Source: Manis javanica
Taxonomy: Eukaryota > Chordata > Mammalia > Pholidota > Manidae
Length of the DNA: 64,000 nt
Assembly (NCBI RefSeq): GCF_040802235.1
Contig: NC_133156.1
Coordinates: 27,981,343-28,045,342, forward strand
Direction: 5' to 3'
The notes under the pieces were generated by a model. It saw nothing but the letters and a program-made list of their open reading frames with translations. It was not told where the DNA came from and searched no databases. Made by a program: the position numbers and the translations under genes. This document shows, piece after piece, positions 43,651 through 55,521 of this stretch; position 1 is the stretch's first letter, and every line of letters starts with the position of its first letter.

Positions 43651-44224
43651 GTGGACCTGACCTGTGCTATTGGGCTGGATCAGCAGATGGGGAAAAAGGC
43701 CCACAGTATCCTAAACTAGATAGCAGAATTCATTTAATCCTCAACCTAGACGTAGGTGTGGTTGAGCGTCTCTGGCCTATGGCTGAAGCAGGACCAGTAG
43801 GCGACTATCTAGGGCCTGGTTCCTGGCTTGGGCCCCTTCACTACTTGGTGGGAGAACCTCCTGATCCCAGGGCATGGGCTGGGACTGGGTTGAGTGGCCA
43901 GGAAGTGGGGGCTACAATGTCCTTGCCGTGGGGTCTGGAGGTGCTGGGAATCAGGAGCCAGGCAGGGAGATAAGGACCAAGCTCTCAGCTTGTGCAGAGT
44001 GTGACACAGCTCCCACAGTTACTCTAGGATTTCCTAATCCTTGGCTGACAGGCAAACCCTTCTCAAAGTTCCTTTGCCACAATAAGGAGTGATATTGATG
44101 TGGAATTCCTGCTGCACCACTGCAGTTTTCACAGCCAGGGGCTGAGCTCCAGGGCACTTCCACCCCACATGCACTGTTGGTCAGCACGCTAGCTGCTGGA
44201 GATGACCCAGGGTCCCCTCTGCAG

Positions 44225-44745
44225 AGTGGTGGCCATTAGTACAGGCTCTGAAGCCATGCCGCTCAGTGGTCTGCTGGCTCTGGGGCATTGGGCAAGTGAC
44301 CTAACCTCTCCAAGCCTTAGCTTCTTCATCTGCAAAATGGGGATAATTAATAGAACCAGCTTCATGGTTGAGAGGATTATATGAGATAAATATACCAAGA
44401 GGCTGGCATGGAGCCTGAGACATAAACAACACTCAGAAAATGTTAGGCTCCAAATGGCATATTCCCAGGAGTACTTTCAGACTTGCAGAGCTCTGGAACA
44501 CAGCGTTCATTCATTGACTTATTCATTCTTTAAACATCTAAAGTCAGTGGATCAGAAGGTCATGTATACCATGGGCTCAGAAAATACCCCCATCAGCTCT
44601 GTGATCTTGGGAAAGAGACTTAACTTGTCTGAGATTTGGAATGATAACCACATCTACTTCTAGGGCAGAGTGTCCGAGGAGGAAGCTCCAGAGCGTCTGC
44701 CATGCTGCCTGTCATGTAGTGAGATCCTGATAAATACCTGAGGCC
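44225..44745 (+). repeat. two sense MIR SINEs
   Basis: The first runs from GGCTCTGAAGCCATGCC through TTCATCTGCAAAATGGGGAT to about 44445. The second, about 44560-44745, carries CTGTGATCTTGGGAAAGAGA. Confidence 0.7.
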
Positions 44746-45124
44746 TGCCAAGTGAGCAAAGTACTGGAAGATGGGTGAGTCCAGGAGGCCTGAAGGGCAC
44801 AGGAAGGACGCCTGCCCATCTGGCAGGGAAAGGAAGGCCTCCTGGAGGTGGGAATTCTGAGGAGCTGTAGGAGTTAGCTGGGTGGACAGAAATAACAGGG
44901 CAAGCAGCTGCCTCTGATCTCAGGGAGAGAGACAGGTCCTGCCGAGGTGTGCCAGGCCATCCCCAGGGCCACTTGTGGCCTCCAACCCATTGGGCAGTCG
45001 CATCCCTTTCTCTACCTCTACACAGTCCACCAGGGAGGGGCGTCTACCAGCCAGGATCAGGGACTTTATGACGATTGCAGAAAAGCTGGACACCCATCCC
45101 AAGATCAGATACAGATTTTACCTC

Positions 45125-45335
45125 CATGTTAGGGGTTCTCAGGTTTCCTTGAGGCCATTCATGGGCTTTCAAGGGCAGTGGCCTCAGCATGAGTAAGCAT
45201 AAGAATCCCCTAGAAAACCCGATTCCTGTGCAGGGAGCACCCACCACTCCTATTTCAGCAGGCCTGGGGTGCTCCTGGAATCTACATTTTAAAAGGTAAC
45301 CCTGTGGTTCTGAGGCTGAGGTCTCAGGACTGCAC
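45125..45335. repeat. MER5-type hAT DNA element
   Basis: GCATAAGAATCCCCTAGAAA, a GGGTGCTCCTGGAATCTACA-type middle and a GTTCTGAGGCTGAGGTCTCA end fit a MER5A-like element. Confidence 0.5.
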
Positions 45336-46069
45336 TTGCAGGTACCCCCAGCTGGAGGCTCCCATTAACAGCCCACGGTCCATATGCAGGATGAAGTCTG
45401 GGCCTTTGGCTGAGTGGTCAGGGACCCTTTGCACTTGGCCCCCTCTCCTCCCACCTCTGCTCCAGCCCTCTGGCTGGCCCCTGGGAGCTCCCATTTCTCC
45501 CCTCTCCACCCTCTCCTGGATTTCCCTTTGGCCTGGGGGACTCCTCCAAGACCCAGCTCTAAAGCCACTGCTCTGGAAGCCCTCAGAGACTCTGCCCCCA
45601 TGGCATCTGATTGTCCTATCACCACACGAAGAGGGCTCCCTCCAAATGTGTCAGACTTAAAAGAGTCAATGTTGCACAGATGCCCCTGCTATTACTGAAG
45701 CTATGATGTGGGTGGGAGTGACCAGGTTGTTCGGCCCTGGAGGACTGCTGGGGGCCCAAAGCACTCACTGGGGAGAAGTGGTGTCTCTGGGAGCATAGGC
45801 TGCCCCCACACTGTTGGAAATCTGTCCAAGGACAGGGAACAAAGTTGCCTGTGGGTCCAGAATGTAGGACCAGGAGCAGAAGGCAGGTACCCCCAAGGAG
45901 GCAGGCCTGTCACCCAGCAGGGAGGCTTGGGCTGCAGCTTTCCAACAGTAGGTCCACAGGTGACCCACCCAGAATGCTGTGGGGTATGGGGAGCAGCGTG
46001 GGCCCAAGGAGCCAGAGAGCAGGGATGGCGACCTGGGCCTGGGGCCATCAGAACCCCAATTCTGGTTCT

Positions 46070-47040
46070 GAGTCTTCCCCGAAGTAGCTGTGTGACCTGA
46101 GATAAGTCTCTCACCCACTCTGACCTTCCCTTTTCTTATCTGTACAGTAAAGATAATAGGCACTTCACTGAGTCCCTATGTCCTAGGCCTATATGAGAAA
46201 ATGGAAATGAAAGTGCCTTGTAAACAATAAATGGCTCACCCTTCCTAAGTAAGACACAAACCCAGAAGCCAGTAATGAAAAGACCAACAGATTGGACTAC
46301 ATACAAAGTAAAAACTTCTGTATAAATAGACACTAAAAGAGAAAGTTAAAAGAGAAGTAGTAGACAGGCAGAAAATATTTTCAACATATGATAATAGGCT
46401 TAACAGATATAATACAGAATATAAAGAATCCCAACAAATCAATAAAAGAGAAAATAAATAGAAAAATGGACAAAGGAGAAGAAATACCAATAGTCAATAT
46501 GCAAATGAAAAAATGTTCATTTCACTACTAATCTAGGAAATGAATACTAAAAGTTCAATTAAATAAAAATTTTTTCTATCAGATTGGGAAAAATTTTAAT
46601 GATCAATAATATCCAGTGTGAGCAAGAATATAGTGAAGCTGTGTTTCCCATACAACTGTTAGTGGGAGCGACTGTCATACAGCCTTTGTCAGAAGGCAAT
46701 TTAACAGTATCTCTGCATTTTAATGTGCTTACTTACCCTTTGACCCAGCAATCCCTCTTCTAAGGATGAGTCCTGCTCAAATGATGGCATGGGTGCCCAG
46801 AGATTCATGTGTGAGGATGTTCAATGCAGCACAGTAAACAATGCAGAAAAGTCAGAAGTAACTAAAGCAGAAATGACGAAGTAAATTTATGGTATATTTA
46901 TACCAAGAACACAATGCCACAACTTAAAAAACTAGATAGACCTCTATGTACTGACATGGAAAGATTTCTAAGATATCTTATCAAGTGGTAAAACAGAAGT
47001 CCCAGTGCAATAAATAGGTTATGATATTATTTTTGAAAAC
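46070..47040 (+). repeat. MIR then a sense L1 fragment
   Basis: MIR (GCTGTGTGACCTGAGATAAG) at about 46085, then L1 ORF2-derived text from about 46255 to 47040 (GATTGGACTACATACAAAGT, TTTGACCCAGCAATCCCTCT). The frames are broken. Confidence 0.65.
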
Positions 47041-47484
47041 AGTAAAGTGTGGATGAATGGATGGATGGACCCATAGATACATGGATGAATATGTACGTGC
47101 ATAAACACCACAAGGGGTTATACATAACTGCTACCAGTGGATGTTGCTGGGAAAAGTGACTGATTGGGAGGAGAAGGGTTTGTGCGGATTTCCGTATTTG
47201 GGAGATGGATTCCTCCTTTATGTATGAGTAGCTTTCAGTGAGCTTACTGGTGTTAAAAACAAAACAAAACAGAAGAAAATAAAGACGACTACAGAAGGGG
47301 CATGGGAAGGGATTCCTGGCACCACCACTCTTTGCCTGGGTCCTGTGACTGCCAGAGCCCAACTAGTGGGCCTGCTGATGGCCTTTGCTGTTCATTTTTT
47401 TCCCCAAATACCCTCTTTTTTTGCCTCTTCCCTGCTTCTGCCTGGCAAAATCCAAACCCTCCCCAGGCCTGGCATTTGCCCCAG

Positions 47485-47910
47485 CTCACTGTATTAGTTA
47501 TCTTTTGTTGCATAACAAATAAAACCCCATGAAACCACAGTGATGTACAAAAATAAACATTTATCTCTCACTCACCTACCTGTACAGCAGACCCGGTTGG
47601 ATTCAGTATCTACAGGGCAGCTGGGCACTTTTCTCTAGGCTATGCTTGGCCAGGGTGTCTTAGCTGATGCAGCTCTGCTCCGCATGTTTCTCACCCTCCT
47701 CCTAGGACCGACAGGCCAGTTTGGTGACATCTTTCTCAATATTAAAAAAGTAAGAAGGCAATGAGAAACATGCAATTCCCCTTGAGGCCTAAACTCAGAA
47801 CTGACACATCCTCACTTCCATCTCATTCCATTAGCCAATGCAAGTCTCATGGCCAAGTCCAGAATCAAGGAACGGAGAGAAAACTTTACCTTTTTTTCTG
47901 AGAGGAAATT
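47485..47910. repeat. unnamed old mammalian repeat
   Basis: It begins TTAGTTATCTTTTGTTGCAT and ends near GCCAATGCAAGTCTCATGGC. It belongs to a common mammalian repeat family that I cannot name with certainty. Confidence 0.45.
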
Positions 47911-48039
47911 ATAAGTCACATGGCAAAGAGCTTGCATGCTCAAAGGAGTTAAGAATTTAAGACCATTAATGCAATCTCCTTCACACTCCTTCCTACAGAC
48001 AAGCCACAGAACAGGAGAAGATATTTGTAACTATATAAC

Positions 48040-48840
48040 CAAAACATCCATATTATTGTGTGCAGCTGTATTTCACTCATTTCTTTGCTTTATATTATAC
48101 CATCATGTAAAATACTATTTTTTATTTACCTTTTATATTATTGATAGATATTTAGATTGCTTCTTTTTGGGACTTCTAATGAAAAGTGCTGCTATATGTC
48201 TTCGTACATGTGTGCACACATTTCTGTTGTGGGTATGCCTACCTAAGAGTGGAATTATTGGGTCTTAAGATATGCACACTCTTAACTTAAGTAGATAATG
48301 TTAATTGTTTTCCCAAATGTTTTCCTATTATATCAATCCAGGCCCTCACCAGCAGTGTAGAAGCTTTCCCATCGCTCCATATCTTAGCCAATACTTGGTA
48401 ATGGAGTTGGTTTCTATATATATGTCGTCAGGCAGAAATTGCACTTTAAAGACATATAGCCAATCACCTTGGACCCACTTACTGGAAACACTGTCCTCCC
48501 CATCCTATTCCCAGCTCTGCAGTGCCACCTCTACCATTTCTCAAGAGCCCATAAGTAGAGATCATTTCTAGGACCTCTATTTTGTACCACTGACCTATTT
48601 GTCTACTTATGAGCCAATAGCAAACCCTTAACAATATTGACTTTATATATTTCTTGTTATTCAACAGAGCAACTTTCCATGTTTTTTCATCTTCTTCAAG
48701 ACTATCTTGGCTCTTCATTGCCCTAAACTCTTTTTTTTTTTGGTAGACATTTCCTTTGATGCAGGATCTTTTATTTCTGTAGGAAAGAATCCCGAAAGTG
48801 GAAAGCAGACCAACATGCCTGAGTATTTTAAATATTAACA
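48040..48840 (-). repeat. L1 remnant, antisense
   Basis: TGTATTTCACTCATTTCTTT, GTGGGTATGCCTACCTAAGA, GTGGAATTATTGGGTCTTAA and later L1-like text. Confidence 0.6.
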
Positions 48841-49093
48841 CTCTCTAGCACATTCCTTCTTACAAAGGGCATGGCAGTCCACCTCCTACCAGCAACATCA
48901 GATCGGGGAGAATCCCTTTCCCTGAGTTCTCACCAGCACTGATTTTACCAACTTTGTTAACTCTTATCTTGGTCCTAAACTTTTTCCCCATTTGTTTTAT
49001 TAAGGTTCAACTAACACACAGTAAAATTCACCCGTTTTAATCTATAGTTCTTTATAGTAATTTATAGTCCCGTTTTTGACAAAAGTAAATATA

Positions 49094-49884
49094 CAGTTGG
49101 CCCTTGAACAACACAGGTTTGAAATACTTGGGCCCACTTATACGCAGATTTTTTCAATAAATATGTTGGAAAAATTTTTGGAGGTTTGTGACAATTTGAA
49201 AAAACTAGCAGATGAAATGTGTAGCCTAGAAATACTACAAAAAATAAGAAAAAGTTAGGTATATCTGATACTGTGTTATGAATATGACTACAATACTGAA
49301 TGCCATAAAAATTTTATAAAGATTTGTTTATTCAAGTATAAGCTAGGTTACTGTGAAGCAATCATGTCAATTATACAAGGCTAGCATAAAGTAATAATAT
49401 TGCATGAATTGTTCATGCAATATGTTCATGTAAAATGATTCATATTGCATGAATCAATGCATGAATTGTAACATCTGTAAATATGAACTCCTTTTTCACA
49501 TTTTTTCATTTTTGATGGCTAGCATTCATAGTATGTATAACATCTACCATGTTTTGTGTCATATAAAACAATATTAATGTAGGAACAGACTTCATTTTGT
49601 AAAAAGAAGATGTAAACTTACGATATTGATAAATACAATATGATACTGTAATGTATTTCTCATATTATTTTATTTCTAATAATTTTTTCTCTAGCTTATT
49701 TTATTGTACAAATACACTACATAATGCATATAACATGAAAAATACATGTTAATTGACTGTTGATGAATAAGGCTTCCTTCCAGTCAACAGTAGGTTTTTT
49801 TAAGGGCGTCAAATGTTACACTCGAAGATGGGACTGCACAGAGGGTCAGCACCCTTAACCCCCACTTTGTTCAAGTCAACTGTA
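49094..49884. mobile_element. Tigger-like DNA transposon, non-coding, both ends present
   Basis: Imperfect terminal inverted repeats: CAGTTGGCCCTTGAACAA on the left and TTGTTCAAGTCAACTG on the right. TA flanks both ends, as expected for a Tc1/mariner-type TA target. It is about 790 bp and AT-rich, with no intact transposase. It contains a 12 bp hairpin at 49397-49423. Confidence 0.65.
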
Positions 49885-50194
49885 GTCACCACACAGACTT
49901 TATGGTACACAGAGCCTAATATTTACTATCTCGTTCTTTACACAAAAATTTTGCCAATGTCTGCTTTAGACAGTCTGATATCTTTTCAAGTAATTAAGAG
50001 TAAGATTAAATATTTTAAATATTTACCTTTATCATTCCTAGCACTCTTTACTTTTGTCTGTATATCTAAGTTCGGTTTGGAACCATATTCTTTTGCCTGA
50101 AGAGCTTCCATTAACATTTTTTTCTTTTGCAGTGCTGGCAATGAATTCTCTGCTTCTGTTTTTCTAAGAAAATCTGTATGCCTTCTTTTTTTAA

Positions 50195-52830
50195 AAATTT
50201 GAGGTAAAATCCACATAATATAAATTTAACCATCAACCATTTTAAAGTGTACAATTCAGTGACATCTAGGACATTCACAATGTTATGCAACCATTCAACT
50301 CTATCTAGTTCAGACATTTTCATCACTCTAAAAGGAAACATTGTCCCAATTAGCAGTCACTCCTGATTCTCTCCTTCCCCCAGCTCCTGGTAACCACTAA
50401 TCTACTTTCTCTCTCTGTGGATTTATCTATACAGGATATTTCATATAAATTTAGTCATAAAATATGTGACATTTTGTGACATGTATAAGTACTTCATTCC
50501 TTTTTTATGACTGAATAACATTCCATTGTATGGTCTATCCATTTATCAACTGTTTTCACTTTAGGGTCATTGTGAACAGCTCTGCAGTGAACATTCATGT
50601 GCAAGTATTTGAGACCTGTTTTCACTTCTTTGGATACATCTAGGAGTGTAATTGCTGGGTCCTGTGGTAATTCTATGTTCAACATGTGAAGGACCTATCA
50701 AACTAGTCACCACGGCAGCTGCACCATCTTATACTCTCACCTGCAACTGCAAGAGTTCTAATTTCTGCTCATCCTTGCCAACACTTGTTATTTTCTGATT
50801 TTTTCATTCGTGGACAACCTAGTTGGTTATGAGGCAGAATCTCACTGTAGTTTTGGTTTGCATTTTCCTAGTGACTAATGATGTTGAGCATATTTTCATG
50901 GCTTGGTCATTTGTATATCTTCTTGGGAGAAACGTCTATTCAACTTTTTGTTCACTTTTAAATTGAGCTGTTTTGTCTTTCTGTTGTTTAGTTATAAGAG
51001 ATATAAATATTCTAGATACCTAACCTTTATCAGATACGATTTGCAAACATTTTCTCCCATTCTGTGTGTCTTTATTCTCTTGCTAGTATCCTTTGATGCA
51101 CCAAAATGTTTAATTTTGATGAAGTCCAATTTATCTATCTTTTTCTTTGATTGCTTGTGTCTTTGATGACATACCTAAGAAATCATTTCCAAATCCAGAT
51201 CCTGGATATTTTCCCTCCTGTTTTTTTCTAGGAGGTTTATAGTTTTAGCTCTTATATTTAGGTCTTTGATCCATTTTGAGTTAATTTTTATACATGGTGT
51301 AAAGTAAGGATCCAACTTCATCCTTTTGTATGTGGATATTTGTTGGAAAAGACTGTTTTTTCCATATTGAATAGTCTTGACACCCTTGTTGAAAATCAGC
51401 TGGCCACACACATGAAGGTTTATTTTTGGACTCTCAATATTTTATTGATCTACAAATCTATCCTTATGCTGATACACTGTTTTGATATCTGTAGCTTTGT
51501 TTTGAAAGTTTTTAAGTGGGGAAGTGTGACTCCTCCAACTTCCTTCAATTTCAAGATTATTTTGGCTATCTGTAGTCTCTTGAAATTCCATATGCACTTG
51601 AGAATCAGCTTTTCCTGCAAAAAAAAGGCCATTGGGATTTTGATCAGAACTGCACTGAATCTATAGATCGCTCTGGGGAGTACTGCCATCTTTACAATAT
51701 TAAATCTTCCAATCAATGAACATGAGACTTATTTCCATTTATTTAGTATTCATTTCTTTTAGCAGTGTTTTGTGGTTTTCAGTGTCTATGTCTTACATCT
51801 CCTTGGCTAGTTATTCCCAAGTATTTTTATTCATTTTGATGCTACTGCAAATAGAATCATTTAATTTCCCTTTTGGGTTATTCATTGCTTGTGTGTAGAA
51901 ATACGACTGAACTTTTGTGTGTTGCTCTTGTATCCTGCAACTTTGCTGAACTCATTGATTAGATCTCATAGGGTTTTATTTTGTTTTGTTTTGGTAGATT
52001 CTCTGGAATTTTTCTCTATATGGGATCATGTCATCTGTGAATCTGTGAAAAGAGGTAGTTTTACTTCTTCCTTTTCATCTGGATACCCTCTCTTTTCCTT
52101 TGTGATTGCTCCGGCTAGAACTTCTAGTAAAATGTTGAGTACAAGTGGTGAAAGTGGCATCCTTATCCTGTTCCTGATCTAAGGGAGAAGTTTTCACTCT
52201 TTCATCAAGTTTGCTATGAGTTTTTCATATATGCACTTAATCATACTAAAGATGTTGCATGTTATTCCTAATTTATTGGGTGTATTGTCATAAATTATGA
52301 CAGATTTTGTCAAAGGCTTTTTCTACATCAGTTGAGATTATAGTGTGGGATTTTTTTTCTTCTTCTCTTAGTGTGGTGTATTAGATTTTCATGTATTGAA
52401 TCATCTTTGCATTTCTGGAATAAATCCCACTTAGTCATGGTTTATAATCATTTTAATATGCTATGGGATTGGTTTGTGAATATTTTGTTGAGAATGTTTG
52501 CATCTATATTCATAAGGGAAATTGGTCTATAATTTTCTTTTCTTGTGATGTCTTTTTCTAAATTTGGTTTCAAGGTAATGCTGGCCTCATAGACTGAGTT
52601 GAGAAGTGTTCCCTCATCTTCTATTTTTTAAATGAGTTTGAGAAAGATTGGGGTTAATTCTTTAAGTATTTGGTAGAATTCACCATTGAAGTTATCTGGT
52701 TCTGGAATTTCTTTATTGGGAGGCTTTTGATTACTGATTTAATCTCTTTATTAGTTATAGATGTATTCAGATTTTCTACTTTTACTTGAAGTCAGTTTTG
52801 GTTGGTACTCATGATTACTAAAGGTTCAAA
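50195..52830 (-). mobile_element. 5'-truncated old L1 (ORF2 remnant), antisense
   Basis: Minus-strand translation shows ORF2 pieces in the right order: [19 protein letters not shown] (51450-51716), FTPCIKINSKWIKDLNIRAK (51175-51411) and WIDHTMECYSVIKKE (50494-50685). Stops and frameshifts break it. The 3' UTR-like end is at about 50195. Confidence 0.85.
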
Positions 52831-53119
52831 TCACTTTCCTGAAAATAAATGCATATATAAAACATATTACATGTACCTGAATATGTGGAAAAAATGATCA
52901 TTTTCCTGGATCAATGTTAGGCTGTGAATTTTTAGTTTCAAGAAGTAACTTTACGACCATGCTATTTAGGAAGGAAAATACTAAGAGAATCAACTAAAAG
53001 GAATAAAAGCAATTGACTTCAGAAGAGCAGAGGATAAAGGAATGCTACTTTTCTTAAGAAATACAGCAGCACAATTAGACTCTTTGTTTAAATAAATAAA
53101 TAGCTTAATTGATCCATGA

Positions 53120-53310
53120 AAAAGGAGTTCCACAACCAAGCTTCCTGAATTCAAATCCCAACTCCATCATCTGGTAGCCATACGAGCAAGTTTAAGGTGT
53201 TTGATATCTCTGAGCCTCAGTTTTCCCATCTGTAAATGGGAATGGTAACAGCACTTACCATATAAAAGTTTTGTGGGAAAATGAGACAGTGAATGTACAG
53301 GGCTTGGCTG
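53120..53310 (+). repeat. MIR SINE upstream of the myeloid CSF1R promoter
   Basis: CTTCCTGAATTCAAATCCCA, GAGCCTCAGTTTTCCCATCT, then GTAAATGGGAATGGTAACAG. Confidence 0.7.
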
Positions 53311-53608
53311 GTGAGTGTCCTATAAGTGGAAGCTTCTTGCTGCTATTATCAGGTCTCCCACACCAACCCAATTACACTTTATATCAGCCAGAGCCGCCTG
53401 ATCGCTCTGAAGACGCCCATTTAATTGTGCTACTGACTGACTGCTTGACCTTGGGGAAGTGCCCTGTCCCAGGGCCCCTTGGAGGAGGCTTCAGAGGGGC
53501 CCAAACTTAGCCAGCACCCCAGGCTCAGGCTGGCCCGCTCTAGACTCCAACCCCCACCCCTTGGGGGAGGTTGGGGGTCATAGCTTTGTTTTCTTCTAAA
53601 GACCCAGG

Positions 53609-53654
53609 ATTTCCAAACTCTGTGGTTGCCTTGCCTAGCTAAAAGGGGAAGAAG
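53609..53654 (+). promoter_or_regulatory. CSF1R: myeloid CSF1R promoter: C/EBP, RUNX and PU.1 sites
   Basis: Reading rightward: ATTTCCAAAC (C/EBP), TGTGGT at 53621-53626 (RUNX1), then AAAGGGGAAGAAG with GGAA at 53647-53650 (PU.1). Their order and spacing match the known human myeloid promoter, which has no TATA box and is the main CSF1R promoter in macrophages. A CCTAG just before the PU.1 site is also where the distal exon would splice in, so promoter and acceptor overlap. Confidence 0.85.
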
Positions 53655-53820
53655 GGGATCAGCCCAAGGAGGAGGAGGAGGAGGAAGAGGAAAGCAAGAC
53701 AAACAGCCAGAGCAGCAGAGAGGAACGCTGTCCAGCGGTCCCCGAGGAGACAGCAGCTGGGAGCCCATGTCTCGCCCGCCTCCCAGCCCTGCATCAGCCT
53801 ACTGCCTCCCCACTGAGGCC
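53640..53820 (+). other. CSF1R: CSF1R exon 2, 5' UTR part
   Basis: It matches the human leader in a CTAAAAGGGGAAGAAG start, a GATCAGCCCAAGGAGGAGG segment and an AAGACAAACAGCCAG segment. It contains a (GGA)n tract at about 53671-53692. An ATG at 53767, in frame with the receptor, would add 18 residues. It has C at -3 and T at +4, so initiation there is probably weak. Confidence 0.8.
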
Positions 53821-53869
53821 ATGGGCCCAAGGGCTCTGCTGGCCCTGCTGGTGGCCACAGCTTGGTATG
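53821..53869 (+). CDS. CSF1R: CSF1R first coding exon (signal peptide)
   Basis: It encodes [16 protein letters not shown] plus a split codon. The donor GTAAGT at 53870 is in phase 1. Human begins MGPGVLLLLLVATAW. Confidence 0.96.
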
Positions 53870-55482
53870 GTAAGTGCAGAACTGGGGATTCAGGGGCAGA
53901 GCGGGGGAGTGACAGGGAGGACCCGTCAAAAAAGTCTGTAAACATTTGCCCCTCACTGGGTGTCCATACTCTGTGCTTCCATTTCCTCAGCGTAGACTGC
54001 AGGTTTGTGGGTATCTGCTTCGGAGAGACAATGAAGCAAAAAGAGTGTGGGAGGGGTGGCTTCCCCCCGGCCAGGGCTACAGGTCTGTCCCAGCTCAGAC
54101 ACGACTCACCATGTGTCCTGAGCAACCCCCTTGTGCTCCCAGGGCTTTCTCGTCCACCTATTCAATGGCAGGTGTTGGGGAGGTAAGGAATGGACTAAAA
54201 CAATGCTTTTCAAACCTTACTGTGCATAAAATTACCTGGACATCTTGCTACAAAGCAGATTCTGACTCAATAGGTCTCTGGTACAACCTGAGATTCTGTA
54301 TTCCTAACAGCAGCTAGAAGACACCAATGGTGCTGGTCCAAACCTATACTGAGTAGAAGCACAGATTCTTAAGTATACAGTTTGATGAAGTTTGATAAAT
54401 GTATATGCATGTGAACCCACCATTCCAATTAAGATAGGGACTATTCCTCTCCAAAAAGTTTGATGGCTCTGCCAGCTCTGCCAGCCTGTGACTCACTGAT
54501 GTTCAGCAGAACCTGACTTGGGAAGGCCCAAAGGGGCAGGGTTCCTTTCTTGGGAGCCTTGGGTAAGGGGTCAGATGAGAGATAAGGTTATCCTCTCTGA
54601 CTCAGAAGAGAGAAATTTAGGAGAAGAGGGTAAAGGGCTAGGGCTAGAGGGAGGTGTGTGGTGGGTAGGATAGCGAGGATCACCCAGGCCAGAGCCCTTG
54701 CAGACACAGGCTGCTGGGCTGAGGATGGGGAGCTGTGGCAGACCCCACCCCACCACTTCTGGTGGCAGGATCAGTGATGCAGAAACTACACTTGGGAGGG
54801 TGCTTAATGGAGGGGAGGGGCCGAGCCCTTGTTTACAGCTACAGTCGGCCCAACAAACATGTATTATATTTGATCACAAGCTTATCTGAAGGGACTTGGG
54901 GCAGGATGGGGAGTGGGGATGAAGCAGAAGGGCAGCCTCAGTTCTGGCCTCTCCTGGGGCTGCGGGACACTGAGGAATAGGCACATCTGGTCCCTGACAA
55001 TAGCCCACTGAAGGTCTTTCTCTAACTCAGTCCATCTCAATGGTCTTGAGAGTCTGTTGTTTTTTATTGAGATATCACTTACCTTGAGCAGAAAGCACAG
55101 ATTCTTAAGTATAGAGTTTGATGAAGTTTGATAAATGTATATGCATGTGTACCCACCATTGCAATTAAGATAGGGACTATTCCTCTCCAAAAAGTTCATG
55201 GGTTTTCTTTCACTACCTTGGCCTGTCCTTATGCCCAGAACTTGCTTTTGGGACAGCACTGTGGGGAAAAGAGGGCTGTCCAGAATGCAGCCCCCAAGGA
55301 GAGAAGAGATGAGTAGAGCAGGCTGCAAACCTAAGTTCTCTCCCTAGTAGACCAGTGGTGAATGAATGGGTGTAGGGGGACTGCTGTTGAGGGAGTTTGG
55401 GCACAGGTTTAGAATACCTTAGAGATGGAAGACTTGCTGAGATCCCCGGCTGGGAAGGGGCTGTGTCCTAGGTCTTGGTGTG

Positions 55483-55521
<39 letters not shown>

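Larger units (their letters stand above)
38079..53639 (+). other. CSF1R: CSF1R intron 1 / PDGFRB-CSF1R intergenic repeats
   Basis: A 15.5 kb stretch without coding exons. From left to right it holds MIR (39000), L1-like text (39700-40350), L2 split by L1 (41490-42460), MIR pairs (42585-42990), L2 (43310), MIRs (44225-44745), a MER5-like element (45125), MIR and L1 fragments (46070-47040), an unnamed old repeat (47485), L1 (48040), a Tigger-like transposon (49094) and a long antisense L1 (50195-52830). The GC content drops from 46 kb onward. Confidence 0.65.

Noticed and set aside
50195-52830. functional L1 reverse transcriptase
   Set aside because: The minus-strand ORF2 is split into short pieces by stops and frameshifts and lacks its 5' part.
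53626-54186. 186-codon open frame covering the CSF1R leader and first coding exon
   Set aside because: It starts at a non-ATG codon in the leader and runs into intron 2. Only 53821-53869 (or from 53767 if the upstream ATG is used) is plausibly coding.
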